Shown here: positions 18,420 through 28,087 of the stretch, piece by piece
How positions within the stretch are numbered: position 1 is the stretch's first letter
How the letters are laid out: each line of letters begins with the position of its first letter
Assembly (NCBI RefSeq): GCF_026239555.1
Contig: NZ_JAPIVP010000009.1
Span: 181,397-245,396 of the forward strand
DNA length: 64,000 nt
Source: Pedobacter sp. PF22-3
GTDB lineage: Bacteria > Bacteroidota > Bacteroidia > Sphingobacteriales > Sphingobacteriaceae
Reading direction: 5' to 3'
Translations under genes and position numbers: made by a program
The notes under the pieces: generated by a model
Database searches by the model: none
Told to the model about the DNA's origin: nothing
The model's input: the letters and a program-made list of their open reading frames with translations, nothing else

Positions 18420-21400
18420 ACCGCTGAAGGATTAAGGCTGATCTGATGAACCAGGTTAGAAATAAACAAAGCCGATTTTTCCATCAGGCCAACACTGGTT
18501 TGCAAACTCGCAGTTACCGGTGCGGTGGTAAGTTCGGGATGGTACATCCAGGTTTTAAAGGCTACACTTTCTACCACAGCTACACCATTTATGTTTTTAA
18601 TAAACGAAGCCACCTGTACATCGGTAATCTCCTGATAAATCTCAACCTGGGTACTGGTACTTTTAATCCATGGCGAAAGGTAAATATTCAATGCCTGGGT
18701 TAGACTTTGCTGTACAGCCGAAAACTCATAGCCCTGCTGAACGGTAATTACGGCATAAACGGTTACAGACTGAAAAGTAGGATTAGATACTTTTACCGCA
18801 GAAAAAGCAGATGTTTTTTGCTGTAAATACAGTTGCATATTTTCTTCTTCCCTCATGCTCACCATTGGAAGGAACGCATGTGGCGCCTTCCAGCTATCAA
18901 CCGATTGTACTACATAAATGTTGGTACACTTTAACACCGGATTATAAATCACCGCAGCGTCGTAGATGTCATTAAATTTCTGTTTAATCAATCTTACATA
19001 ATCTGATGCACTTGTGGCCCTGTCTTTTGTTTTAATCCGGTTACTCACCCTCCAATTCATGGTTATCGCATTTTCGGCCACATTACCCCCAAAAGAAGGA
19101 AATGGCTGTTGCACCGCACTGATTTTCGGAAAAGGACCTTTGGTTTTGGTAATCGTATTTGCCGCTATGGCTGGAACATTAACCGCATCGTTTGGGGCAG
19201 TATCTAAACGCTGTACACTGATGCCATTTGTACTTAATAAAACAGTAGCGGCTACATGACTAATATCATTGGCTACAATGGCGATCCAATAGCATTTTGG
19301 GGGCATGAGCACACTCGTCAAAGTAATGTTTGCTGGTATATTTAAGGTTACAATACCCGAAGAGGTAAGATTATCGGTTCCATCGGTGAGCACAATAAGC
19401 GGTGCCCAGCCTTCAGAACCTAGGTAATAATAGCTAACCGCTGTTGCCACAGGGTTTCCCATTACATATTTCCGTGCCAGTTCTAAATAAATATTAAAAT
19501 TGCTGGCTGGAACTAAATTATCAACAGCAAGATATAAATAACCATCGTAGCTGTATGAAGCATATAGGGGAATACCTGAATGATTTATTGGAGCAGCTCC
19601 TATCGTATACTCTTGGGCCGGCAGCGGATTCTGGTTATCATACACTGCATAATTGGCAAAAGGTGTATATAAAAAAGCCTGAACCGGGTAATCCTGAATC
19701 GTTGCCGTAGCCTTGCTTTCATCATTAAATACATATTCAACAGCGGCGGTATAAGTTGCGCTAAAGCTTTTTAATTTGGGTGTAAAAGGCAATTGTGCCG
19801 CAGCAACAAAGGCCACATTTTCATTATTGTACAGAATTTGTGAGTTATAAATTGCAACGGCTGATACCACATTGGGGTAAACAGCAGGACCAAAGCCATA
19901 AGTTGGCCCTTGAAGGTCCATTTTTATGAAACCGCCGGTACTGGCTTCTGTAAATTTCATGGGCTGGTTTTGCAGGTCGGGGTTGCAAGCGGACAGTGGA
20001 ATACTGGTAGATTCGTAACTGCTCAAAGAATCCATTTCGCCATTATCTACTACAAAAAGCAGATTTGTAACATCTTCACTAACTGGCTGATCAGACACTG
20101 GGGCAGTAGTTGAGGCCGTAACAGGCGTTACCGTGTCTGTTGGTGTTATAGTTACAGAAGGCAAAGTATTAAACGACGTTGATCTCCAATTCTTTTCTTC
20201 CAGCAACTGAAAACCCACCACAAAACATTTGTTATTATAAGGTTCAGTTAGTTCCGGAAATGGCACGGGATCAGCTTTTTTCTTTCCAAATATTTTTTCC
20301 CAAAACGAAGGTTCAGGTGTTGCAGCTATATTGAGCTTTTTCCCGAGGTAAAGGTTATAAGCCTGATAGTAATATGAAAAATCTGGTGGTAATGCTGACC
20401 AGTTTAATGCAAGTTTTAAGGAACCAACTGGCTTGCTAAAAATTTCATCACTCCCAATAATAAAATTACTGCCATATGCTGGGGTTGGGCCAAACAACGG
20501 AAAAGCTACTTTGGTACTCAGCGCACCGTAATCGTTATAGAGCTGAAAGGTTTCCATGCCGGTTACATTTACTTCTATTTTCATGCTCTGGAGCATGGGT
20601 GGTGCCACGGTTGCTGGCGTAACCTGATTAAACACCAGCTTAAACATTGGCCAGGCACTTACAACACCATCCGGATTGATGAGGAAACGTTCAATAGCCG
20701 GGTCGGTACTTTGCAGTACAATTGTAATGATAATAGGGTGTGCAGGATCTGTTTCATCCCACTGAAAATCGGCACTTACCTGAAACCAGTCTTTTAATGT
20801 ACTGAGGTAACATTTTGCGCTACGCAGCATATTCAGATCTGGCGTTCCGGTATAAGTAAAAGATAGTTTTAGCTGCCTCAACCCCTCTCTAAGCAGCAAC
20901 ATGGGCGAAGCAAATGCAATGCCCAGTGCTTGTTGTATGCCGGGATTGGATTGATGATTACCTAAAGTATCCCATGATAAAACTGCACCTGCGGTATCCT
21001 TTTGCACCACACCAGGATTAGCTATTGTTTGTAACTGAAGATAGGAAAGTTGGTTTGGCGCTGGTGCCCTTGATAAGGTATAAGCCAAAGGGATAGCTGC
21101 CGGATTTAAAATTACATCATCGGTGCTGGCAAATACAATGGGATTCTTTTGTGCATCGGTACCGGCATCAAACAAGGTGCCTTTTGGCAAATTGACCACA
21201 GCTGTTTCGATAGCCAAACTAGCCGTTAAATAAGCCCGGTCTGCTATTGCTTTGCGCTCAGTTTGTTTTAAAATATCGCGGTAATAAAACCTTAAGTGTT
21301 TATCACTGATCTGGTTAAGCTGGGTTTGCTGTATGTTTAAAAGATGAACAAAGGTACGCAGTAAAGTAGTATCAGGAAAACTGCCTTTTAACTTCGATAA

Positions 21401-22117
21401 ACGATCGTACTCCATATTGGCCTGCTTAACAATTACCTGTAAAAAATTAAATAGCGTATCGCCAATATGGGTTACCGCCTTAAAAATAGCCGCTATGGCA
21501 TTATCTTTTATAAACGGTAATAAACCCATTAATTTCCAATATGGGCCTTTAAATATTCCTTCTCTCCAGATCCGATATTCGTAAGTATCTAATTTCCAGA
21601 TAACGGAAGGATCAGTTGGAACTAAACCTACCAGCATGGCGCTGCTAAATAATGCTTGCCGCAAATCGATAATGGCCTGTAATGCATCAGCAAAAGTGCC
21701 CCTGATCTGTTCTCCTACATAAGTTTTTAGCGGATATTTGGCAGGTGACTGTTGCATATAATGCATCCAGTTTTGAATCTTGATGAAGATACTGGTTAGT
21801 TGGTCGAAAAGCTGGTTAAAAGTAGCGGCTAAATCATTCTGTTGTTCTAGTTTATGGCAGGTATGCAGGTAAAGATTGTATAATTTAGTGAAATTGGTGC
21901 CGGCAATGGTGGCCATTAAAAAAACAGGATCTTTTAAAATAAAAGGTTCCCAGTTACCATTTACCGCATTATCATGATCGTAGAAATTAATCAGCGCAGC
22001 AAATTCAGACAGAAAGCGGAGCCAATCTTGCTCCGTACGTCCATCAATTAATGAAGCGCCCGGTTGCAGGGCTTCAGCAACTGAATTTAATATGCTATTC
22101 GCGTTAACTAATTTCAT
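18416..22117 (-). CDS. eCIS baseplate J-like protein (Afp11-like)
   Basis: A 1233-residue protein. After a helical N-terminus of about 280 residues there is a baseplate-J/gp47-type segment (VNLPKGTLFDAGTD, then FASTDDVILNP, about residues 310-340). A large beta-rich middle part follows. Near the C-terminus, residues about 1130-1180 (VYAVITVQQGYEF) match the J-family end domain. Afp11 homologues form the baseplate wedges that hold the spike and trigger sheath contraction. It lies between the gp25-like gene (3-base gap) and the Afp12-like gene, the order common in eCIS loci. Confidence 0.88.
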   Translation of the reverse strand: MKLVNANSILNSVAEALQPGASLIDGRTEQDWLRFLSEFAALINFYDHDNAVNGNWEPFILKDPVFLMATIAGTNFTKLYNLYLHTCHKLEQQNDLAATFNQLFDQLTSIFIKIQNWMHYMQQSPAKYPLKTYVGEQIRGTFADALQAIIDLRQALFSSAMLVGLVPTDPSVIWKLDTYEYRIWREGIFKGPYWKLMGLLPFIKDNAIAAIFKAVTHIGDTLFNFLQVIVKQANMEYDRLSKLKGSFPDTTLLRTFVHLLNIQQTQLNQISDKHLRFYYRDILKQTERKAIADRAYLTASLAIETAVVNLPKGTLFDAGTDAQKNPIVFASTDDVILNPAAIPLAYTLSRAPAPNQLSYLQLQTIANPGVVQKDTAGAVLSWDTLGNHQSNPGIQQALGIAFASPMLLLREGLRQLKLSFTYTGTPDLNMLRSAKCYLSTLKDWFQVSADFQWDETDPAHPIIITIVLQSTDPAIERFLINPDGVVSAWPMFKLVFNQVTPATVAPPMLQSMKIEVNVTGMETFQLYNDYGALSTKVAFPLFGPTPAYGSNFIIGSDEIFSKPVGSLKLALNWSALPPDFSYYYQAYNLYLGKKLNIAATPEPSFWEKIFGKKKADPVPFPELTEPYNNKCFVVGFQLLEEKNWRSTSFNTLPSVTITPTDTVTPVTASTTAPVSDQPVSEDVTNLLFVVDNGEMDSLSSYESTSIPLSACNPDLQNQPMKFTEASTGGFIKMDLQGPTYGFGPAVYPNVVSAVAIYNSQILYNNENVAFVAAAQLPFTPKLKSFSATYTAAVEYVFNDESKATATIQDYPVQAFLYTPFANYAVYDNQNPLPAQEYTIGAAPINHSGIPLYASYSYDGYLYLAVDNLVPASNFNIYLELARKYVMGNPVATAVSYYYLGSEGWAPLIVLTDGTDNLTSSGIVTLNIPANITLTSVLMPPKCYWIAIVANDISHVAATVLLSTNGISVQRLDTAPNDAVNVPAIAANTITKTKGPFPKISAVQQPFPSFGGNVAENAITMNWRVSNRIKTKDRATSASDYVRLIKQKFNDIYDAAVIYNPVLKCTNIYVVQSVDSWKAPHAFLPMVSMREEENMQLYLQQKTSAFSAVKVSNPTFQSVTVYAVITVQQGYEFSAVQQSLTQALNIYLSPWIKSTSTQVEIYQEITDVQVASFIKNINGVAVVESVAFKTWMYHPELTTAPVTASLQTSVGLMEKSALFISNLVHQISLNPSAV

Positions 22118-22120
22118 GCT

Positions 22121-22549
22121 TTAAATTAAATTGGTTCCCTCGTTAATGTAAAACGGGAAAACATAATTGTGCCGGGTATTGGTCTGGTTATACATGTAGG
22201 TAAGCAAAATCTCTACTACACCTCCCCTAACATCCCTGAACTGTACATCTACATCGGTTACCGTAATGCGGGGTTCATTATACATTAAGGCATAAGTAAT
22301 GGCTTCCTTTATTTCCCCTTTCAGACTTTCGTCCATTTTTTTAAAAAGAAACTGCTGCAGGCCACCTCCAAAACCACCTTCCATACAGCGTTCACCATTT
22401 CTGGTCTGCAAGATGATATCAATTGATTCGTTAATGTTTTCTTCGTAAGCACTCAGGTTCAACTGGTGGTTACCAACCGAAAAAGTAACCGGGAAGGCCC
22501 ATCCCGAACCCAGAAAATGATGGTCTACTTTGCTTGTCTCTTTTGTCAT
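22121..22549 (-). CDS. eCIS baseplate gp25-like protein (Afp9-like)
   Basis: A 142-residue GPW/gp25-family protein, the usual size. It shows the family pattern of an N-terminal strand (GSGWAFPVTF), a central Asn-Glu-Ser helix followed by an ILQT-R-GER segment (about residues 38-55), and strands with EPRITVTDVDV (about 92-102). The gp25-like protein nucleates sheath polymerisation at the baseplate. Its gene follows the PAAR gene with a 4-base gap. Confidence 0.92.
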   Translation of the reverse strand: MTKETSKVDHHFLGSGWAFPVTFSVGNHQLNLSAYEENINESIDIILQTRNGERCMEGGFGGGLQQFLFKKMDESLKGEIKEAITYALMYNEPRITVTDVDVQFRDVRGGVVEILLTYMYNQTNTRHNYVFPFYINEGTNLI

Positions 22550-22553
22550 CTCA

Positions 22554-22853
22554 TTAACCGCCTATCATTACATTAAATGCACCGAGCATAATTGTTCCGC
22601 CATGCGCGGTGGAGTCGCCCATTCTCGCTGCAGGCATTCCGCCAATCATTACCGTTGCAGAACCTTTTATAATGCTATCTGGCGGACCTACACAAACCAG
22701 CATGTCGCCTACCCTGGCGGCTGGTAATTTGCCAATTAATACAGTAGGTTCACCCGGTCCTATAATTGGTCCGCCAACATGTGGTATAGGCACAGGTGCC
22801 GGCGTTACCATTGGACATTCGTGAAAATCGGTTAATCTGGCTGCTGGTGGCAT
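22554..22853 (-). CDS. eCIS PAAR spike-tip protein (Afp10-like)
   Basis: A 99-residue protein made of the PAAR fold alone. It starts MPPAARLTD, with repeated glycine-rich turns containing PAARVGD (about 45-51) and PAARMGD (about 74-80), and candidate zinc ligands in H12, C14, C53 and H84. It sharpens the tip of the VgrG-like spike. No C-terminal toxin extension is present, so it is a pure tip. The gene sits directly behind the spike gene with a 19-base gap. Confidence 0.95.
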   Translation of the reverse strand: MPPAARLTDFHECPMVTPAPVPIPHVGGPIIGPGEPTVLIGKLPAARVGDMLVCVGPPDSIIKGSATVMIGGMPAARMGDSTAHGGTIMLGAFNVMIGG

Positions 22854-22872
22854 ATTTTCTTCTGTTTTAAAA

Positions 22873-24672
22873 TTAATTAATCATAATCATCGCACTTTTC
22901 AGGCTCAGTTCCATACCGCTTTTAATTTCTGTGGTCATTGATCCTTCTGCAGAAAACTGGCTGTCGGCTACCTGTTTTATATTCATGCCACTTACCGCAA
23001 CATCTCCGGTTGGCGCTTTTAAAGTTACCCCTTGTGTACCAGTGATATTCACTTTTTGATCTGCCTGTATATTAATATCTGCAGCACTTTTGATGGTAAT
23101 GCCGTTTGCAGACATGACTATGCTATTCTTATGTTCATCCTGAATGGTGATTTTTTTATCCTGATCGCTAAAAATCATTGTGTTTTTATCCGGCGTAGCA
23201 ATGGTTAACACCTTATTTTCATCATCAAACTCGATATTGATGTTAGATTTGGAAACGATTGCCTTTATGGAATTTTTCTCATTAGGATTAAGGCCTTTAT
23301 AGGGCTTATTTTTTGGACTACTGTACATGCTGCCCAATATTACTGGACTTCGTGGATCTTCGTTTAAAAAACCCAGCACCACTTCATCACCTACTTCGGG
23401 CAGAAAAAAGACACCTGCACCACTGGTTGAATAAAAGTTGGCCAATCTTGCCCAAATGCCCTGACCACTTTGGTCGAATAGAGGCACATCGACCAAAATG
23501 CGGTACTGCGAATCGGGATCATCGTACATTTTTTTAACGGTTCCATTAAATATCCCCCTAACACCAGGCAACATGCCAGAGGCTACTGGTGCCATTACAT
23601 CAGGTTCTTCGATAAACCATTGAGGCGAAAGGCCTACGGAAACTTCAGTAACCCAGTTTCCATCAGAAAGGTCGTGGACAACACCAGAAATGAGATAATC
23701 GCCGTTAAACCTGCCGCCAAGACCATTCAAGGTCATAAATTTACCAGGATCAACCAGGTTGGTACCCTGAAATTTAGCTTCTCCCTGTATTTTGGCATAT
23801 TCACTTTTTAACATCTGCGCTTTGGCCCAGGTGTTAAGTTCTTCTGTTTCCATTGGTGCAGTGGTTTGCAAGGCATATTCAGGCAGGCCAACTACTTCAG
23901 CTAAAGTTTTAGAGGAAATATTTCCTGGTCCGGCATAGTTGTTTGGCGCTTCAGCACTGGCTACCTGCTGTTGTTTATAGTCCCAGGTGCTTGATTTTAC
24001 ACGCTCTAACTGCGTTATGGCATTCATGTCTGCCCTGAATTCCATTAACCCGCTACCATAGCCAATGGTTATTACCGGATTAGGGTTTGCGCCTGGTGCT
24101 TTTACGGCAACTGTACCGTTAAGTGTGGTAACAACCAGGCCATTCATTTCTGCCAGCGAAAGCATAAAATCCCAGTCGCTTACATAAAACTGTACCTGCT
24201 CAGGCCAAACAGTAGTTGTTCCGCTTACATCAGGCGTTAAAGAAGAATAACTGCTGATGATGGAACTGATTACATCACTATCTTTTTTTTGAGCAAAGGT
24301 GAGGCTCTTTCTGCCCACAGTCATTTTTATTGCTTCATCCTTACATTCTACTTCCAGAGCTGAGCCAACAAGGTCATTAATAAGGATAGATTGGCGGGTA
24401 ATAATACCTTTAAAGATCACCGTGTTTGACGAGTCGTAACCGGCCTCGATACTGATGACGTTACCAGGTACAAAAACGGAAGAAGAGCTGGCCTCGAAAG
24501 TTCCGGTATTTGCTTCTCCATCCAAAATGGTAATTATTGCAGTAGAAACGCGGTTTATTCTTTTTTCTACCCGTACCGAGAGTACATTTACCTCGCCGGG
24601 AACGGTATTGCCCGCAACTTTAACGGTATAGGTGGCTAAGCTTCCACTGGGAATATTGGATGATGATGACAT
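22873..24672 (-). CDS. eCIS VgrG-like spike protein (Afp8-like)
   Basis: A 599-residue spike. The N-terminal half resembles phage late-control D/gp27 hub domains. An OB-fold gp5 domain lies at about residues 370-455 (key phrases IWARLANFYS and FLPEVGDEVVLGF). A C-terminal repetitive beta region with short ITI/VTL strands (about 495-590) would form the beta-helical needle, capped by the PAAR protein encoded next. No effector domain is appended. The ATG overlaps the LysM gene stop by one base (TAATG), indicating coupled translation. Confidence 0.93.
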   Translation of the reverse strand: MSSSSNIPSGSLATYTVKVAGNTVPGEVNVLSVRVEKRINRVSTAIITILDGEANTGTFEASSSSVFVPGNVISIEAGYDSSNTVIFKGIITRQSILINDLVGSALEVECKDEAIKMTVGRKSLTFAQKKDSDVISSIISSYSSLTPDVSGTTTVWPEQVQFYVSDWDFMLSLAEMNGLVVTTLNGTVAVKAPGANPNPVITIGYGSGLMEFRADMNAITQLERVKSSTWDYKQQQVASAEAPNNYAGPGNISSKTLAEVVGLPEYALQTTAPMETEELNTWAKAQMLKSEYAKIQGEAKFQGTNLVDPGKFMTLNGLGGRFNGDYLISGVVHDLSDGNWVTEVSVGLSPQWFIEEPDVMAPVASGMLPGVRGIFNGTVKKMYDDPDSQYRILVDVPLFDQSGQGIWARLANFYSTSGAGVFFLPEVGDEVVLGFLNEDPRSPVILGSMYSSPKNKPYKGLNPNEKNSIKAIVSKSNINIEFDDENKVLTIATPDKNTMIFSDQDKKITIQDEHKNSIVMSANGITIKSAADINIQADQKVNITGTQGVTLKAPTGDVAVSGMNIKQVADSQFSAEGSMTTEIKSGMELSLKSAMIMIN

Positions 24673-25346
24673 TATATTTTTGGAATGATGGGTGGAAAAA
24701 TCAGTTTTTCTACTCCTTTTAAGTTTCTAAATTTATTAAGGCCATTGTATCGGGCTACCTGAATGTAATATTTTTCATTGCTCCATACTTTTTCGCACAG
24801 TTCTGGCAATGTTTCTCCTTCTACCACGGTAACCAGGTGACTAATATCAGGCGATTCGTCCTGATCCTGGATTTTTACCGTTTGTGGGGCAATATACTGC
24901 CCGAAACCCAGCGAAATTTTGGCCCTCAAGGGGCTTCCATCAGGCCGGAACAATGTATAAGAAATATCAAAAGAATTTAATACCCCATTAAAAACGAGAT
25001 CTTTACCCCATTGCACCTTAACAAAATTTGGTCGGTGAATGGTTCCGTTATACGTAAAAATAATGTTCTCTAAAGTGCTGATCTCTTTCGCCATATCAAC
25101 CCGTTTAGGGTCAACAATTCCGGTACAATCAATCACCACATCAAAGTTTAGTTTATCGCTTGGCGTACTTTTGTAACGTTGCGATGGCGAACTGGAATCG
25201 GGTGCCTGCTGCTGGTTATATTCAATGCTCCGTTGCCATTTAATCGACTCGGGATTGAGCATCATCAGGTACGGCGGACCGGGAAAACGTTTGGTAAACT
25301 GTTCATCCGTATAACCGGTAATTTTCATTGGTTCCAGACTTCCCAT
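24672..25346 (-). CDS. eCIS LysM-domain hub protein (Afp7-like)
   Basis: A 224-residue protein with an N-terminal beta domain typical of tube-baseplate adaptors and a C-terminal LysM-like domain (about residues 165-220, starting VVEGETLPELCEKVW). In eCIS this protein joins the tube to the spike, so the LysM fold acts in protein contacts rather than peptidoglycan binding. Its gene lies between the small DUF5908 gene and the spike gene, as in other eCIS loci. Confidence 0.88.
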   Translation of the reverse strand: MGSLEPMKITGYTDEQFTKRFPGPPYLMMLNPESIKWQRSIEYNQQQAPDSSSPSQRYKSTPSDKLNFDVVIDCTGIVDPKRVDMAKEISTLENIIFTYNGTIHRPNFVKVQWGKDLVFNGVLNSFDISYTLFRPDGSPLRAKISLGFGQYIAPQTVKIQDQDESPDISHLVTVVEGETLPELCEKVWSNEKYYIQVARYNGLNKFRNLKGVEKLIFPPIIPKI

Positions 25347-25348
25347 AA

Positions 25349-25519
25349 CTAACGTGCATTACTGCTCCTTTTGGTGCGTTCGGTAATCATTTTCTTGCAT
25401 TCAGCAAGCAATTGCTTTTTTAATTGTTTAACATCTTCTGCACTCACTCCAGCTTGCAGATTTGCTTCGCTGGTTGATATCTGCGTTTTAATGATAAGTT
25501 CTCTTATTTCTACAGGCAT
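25349..25519 (-). CDS. eCIS small DUF5908-family protein, 56 residues (Afp6-like)
   Basis: This gene is short and easily overlooked. ATG at 25519, TAG at 25349-25351. The translation begins MPVEIRELIIKTQIS and ends with a Lys/Arg-rich tail. The start MPVEIRELIIK is the hallmark of the DUF5908 family found in eCIS operons. Its 3' end is 2 bases before the LysM start, and its 5' end 5 bases after the tube stop. The tight spacing and conserved start make it a real gene. The role is unknown; in other systems it sits at the tube-baseplate junction genes. Confidence 0.85.
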   Translation of the reverse strand: MPVEIRELIIKTQISTSEANLQAGVSAEDVKQLKKQLLAECKKMITERTKRSSNAR

Positions 25520-25524
25520 AATGA

Positions 25525-25995
25525 TTAATCAAATAGGTTTGAAGTGTAAGTTCCGTTATCCGTAATCTCAAAATAGGTATAAGCCAGTTCGATAGATTCA
25601 ATTACAAGGGCATTTTCCTGCGATTTTAAGTCAGATACCGAATATTTTATCGGATAGGCTTTATGGAAAGTCCACATTATCAGCATATCTCCATTGGCAT
25701 CTAACAGGCTAACCGAAATGTCGTTGGTTTGAATAGTAACGCCAAGCCCACCATCCATGCTGCTCACACACCAATCAACAAGGCCTGATCCTTCCGGAAC
25801 AAGTGCTCTTTTAAGCACCAGGTTTTGGCTTGATGAAGTAGTGGGGAGCCGGTATTTAAACCGGTTTTCCCCACCTGATACTACTTCTTCAATGCCTAAC
25901 TCCTTAGAAATACCTGATACCTCCTGAAAGGCAGCGTTCTCCCCTTTTAAGGAAACCATGAAATAAAACCCTACCGGATAAGTATTACTTGCCAT
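25525..25995 (-). CDS. eCIS inner tube protein 2 (gp19-like, Afp5-like)
   Basis: A 156-residue tube-fold protein (T4 gp19/Hcp type). It begins with an N-terminal segment plus PVGFYFMVSL and has the conserved FQEVSGISKELG motif (about residues 23-34) and the YTYFEITDNG C-terminal strand. It is related to the protein encoded just upstream; the two genes overlap by 11 bases. In Afp-type particles a second tube paralogue forms the tube-initiating ring next to the hub, which fits its position next to the DUF5908 and LysM genes. Confidence 0.92.
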   Translation of the reverse strand: MASNTYPVGFYFMVSLKGENAAFQEVSGISKELGIEEVVSGGENRFKYRLPTTSSSQNLVLKRALVPEGSGLVDWCVSSMDGGLGVTIQTNDISVSLLDANGDMLIMWTFHKAYPIKYSVSDLKSQENALVIESIELAYTYFEITDNGTYTSNLFD

Positions 25996-26449
25996 TCGTA
26001 ATGGTTAACTGTTCGTGCGCAATTTCCAGTGTGTCAATCGCCACTTCATTTCCTTCTGATTTTAAGTCAGTACTGCTGATTTTGGTTGGCCATGCATTAT
26101 CCAGCTGCCATTGCATGGTTACATTGCCTGACTCATCAAGCAGTTTAATCAGCACTGTGCGCCTTTTAATCAGATTCATTTTAATCTCCGCGTGCCAATC
26201 CCAGAAAACGTTATCGTTAACAAAAATTCCACGTTTCATGGTTACGTTACCGTATTTTACCAAACCTGGCATTTTCTCTGTAGAAAAAAGCGGACTGTTG
26301 CTTTTGCGGTATTCGATCACCTGATTTTCGACATCCATTCCGGATACTTCCTGAAATCCAACGCCTTTTAATTCAGTACCAAGGTCTACCTCAAACCTAA
26401 ATTTCGGTAAGGGCCATGTTGCGCCTTGTGCGCTTCCATCATCTGCCAT
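25985..26449 (-). CDS. eCIS inner tube protein 1 (gp19/Hcp-like, Afp1-like)
   Basis: A 154-residue tube-fold protein with FRFEVDLG and GVGFQEVSGMDVE motifs (about residues 17-42) and the conserved AWPTKISSTDLKSEGNEVA stretch followed by IDTLEIAHE near the C-terminus. This is probably the main subunit of the hollow tube that is pushed into the target and carries cargo in its lumen. It directly follows the sheath gene, 33 bases away. Confidence 0.93.
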   Translation of the reverse strand: MADDGSAQGATWPLPKFRFEVDLGTELKGVGFQEVSGMDVENQVIEYRKSNSPLFSTEKMPGLVKYGNVTMKRGIFVNDNVFWDWHAEIKMNLIKRRTVLIKLLDESGNVTMQWQLDNAWPTKISSTDLKSEGNEVAIDTLEIAHEQLTITNGK

Positions 26450-26482
26450 AATATTATCTTTTTAAATTAATGTATAAATCTG

Positions 26483-28063
26483 TTAACTAGAAACCGGCAT
26501 TTCCTGTTGGAAAGTAAGTACAATAAACTCTGCAGGGCGTACCACGGCTACACGCACGGTTACGTTCATAAATCCATTTAGGATATCATCAGAAGTCATG
26601 GTAGTGCCTAAACCACAATCTACCGAAAAAGCATCTGCAGCGGTGGCACCCATCAATCCACCCTCTTTCCAAATGGTGTTCAGGAAACTACTGATCATCG
26701 CTTTAACAGCTTCCCAGGTATTTTTTACATTCGGTTGGAAAACGTAAGAATGTGCTGCCAGTTTGCATGATTGTTCAATCATAATCATGGTTCTTCTTAC
26801 CGAAATGTATCTCCAGTCCTGGCTGTTACCATCCAATGTTCTGGCGCCCCATACCAAAATACCGATGCCGTTAAAAAAGCGGATGGCATTGATGGATTTA
26901 CCTGAAACAGGGTCGATGTTGAGGTTGCCCTGCTGGCTTTCTGATAAATTAATGGGTAAAGATACCGCGGCAGTAATGGAAGTATTGGCTGGAGCCTGCC
27001 ATACACCTTCCTGGTTATCAATAGTAGTCATTACGCCTGCCATACCTGCGCTTGCCGGAAGAATATTGGCCAATGCAAGTACATTTTTAATAATGGTGGC
27101 ATATACCTTACTCGCATTGATTAATGCATTATTGTATTGCGTTACCGTTAATGGTGCTCCCGGAGGGTTTTCAATATTATGAAGAATGGTTGCTGCTGTT
27201 GGGTTGGGGTTTGATGGCGGATTTAACAGTGGCTCCAACTGTTTAACATCCCCGCCAAAAAGATTGGTGTAATTGATATCAGTACTTTGCATAATGGTGG
27301 TACCGATAAAGGGATAATAAGCAGCGCCATAGCTCAAACCCTGCTCTCCGGTATGCTCCCTGAAAGTATCAATATCAGCAGAATAGGTTATTGGATCAGG
27401 GTTTCGGCCGCCAATAATGTCGAAAACAGATACCGCAGTTTGCATATCCTGGCTTTGTGCCAGCATACTTTCCATTAGGGTACCATTATCATCTACCGAC
27501 AACAAAGTGGCTTCCGGGCAAATATACATTGTAGGTTCCTCCTCGTTAAGCAAAAGTTGAAGACCACTTTGGAGCTGTGACAAAGAAACATTCGGATTAA
27601 TAATCTGCTGCCCTACACCCATTGGCTGTGCAGATGCAGGGCCATAAGTACCTACCGATACAATATACGCTTCTCCACCCCCATTTTGATAAAATAGTTC
27701 AATACTGTTGTACATGTAATAAATGGTATTGGGATCGGGTAAAATGGAGTAGTATGCACCATTGATGATCATATAATCACGATCGGTAGGCTCGCTTTTT
27801 TGCTGTACCAAATAATATTCGGGACTATACTGTGCCGCCGGACTTGCTGGTGGTGCCGGGTTAGGGTAACAATAAATAGACTGGAACTCAGCAAATGACG
27901 TAATTTTATACGGCACATTGGTATACGACTTACCATTGTATTCGGCCTGGGGCGTATAGCCTATAAATGCCGGAACCGCAGTAGCCACCGTGACTACGCT
28001 ATTGGGAAAGGCATTTTGCTCATTGATGTAAACACCAGGAGACTTAATGTTTGATGCAATCAT
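26483..28063 (-). CDS. eCIS contractile sheath protein (Afp2/3-like)
   Basis: A 526-residue phage-tail-sheath family protein. It starts with the canonical SPGVYINEQ (residues 8-16) and ends with the conserved C-terminal domain (WKEGGLMGATAADAF, then a TVRVAVVRPAEFI strand). The middle holds a large variable insertion (about 90-330). Only one sheath gene is present, unlike the three of Afp and PVC. The sheath contracts to drive the tube. Sequence and neighbours are phage/eCIS-like and do not resemble TssB/TssC of type VI secretion. Confidence 0.95.
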   Translation of the reverse strand: MIASNIKSPGVYINEQNAFPNSVVTVATAVPAFIGYTPQAEYNGKSYTNVPYKITSFAEFQSIYCYPNPAPPASPAAQYSPEYYLVQQKSEPTDRDYMIINGAYYSILPDPNTIYYMYNSIELFYQNGGGEAYIVSVGTYGPASAQPMGVGQQIINPNVSLSQLQSGLQLLLNEEEPTMYICPEATLLSVDDNGTLMESMLAQSQDMQTAVSVFDIIGGRNPDPITYSADIDTFREHTGEQGLSYGAAYYPFIGTTIMQSTDINYTNLFGGDVKQLEPLLNPPSNPNPTAATILHNIENPPGAPLTVTQYNNALINASKVYATIIKNVLALANILPASAGMAGVMTTIDNQEGVWQAPANTSITAAVSLPINLSESQQGNLNIDPVSGKSINAIRFFNGIGILVWGARTLDGNSQDWRYISVRRTMIMIEQSCKLAAHSYVFQPNVKNTWEAVKAMISSFLNTIWKEGGLMGATAADAFSVDCGLGTTMTSDDILNGFMNVTVRVAVVRPAEFIVLTFQQEMPVSS

Positions 28064-28087
28064 AACTTATTTTTAGCGGTTATTGGT

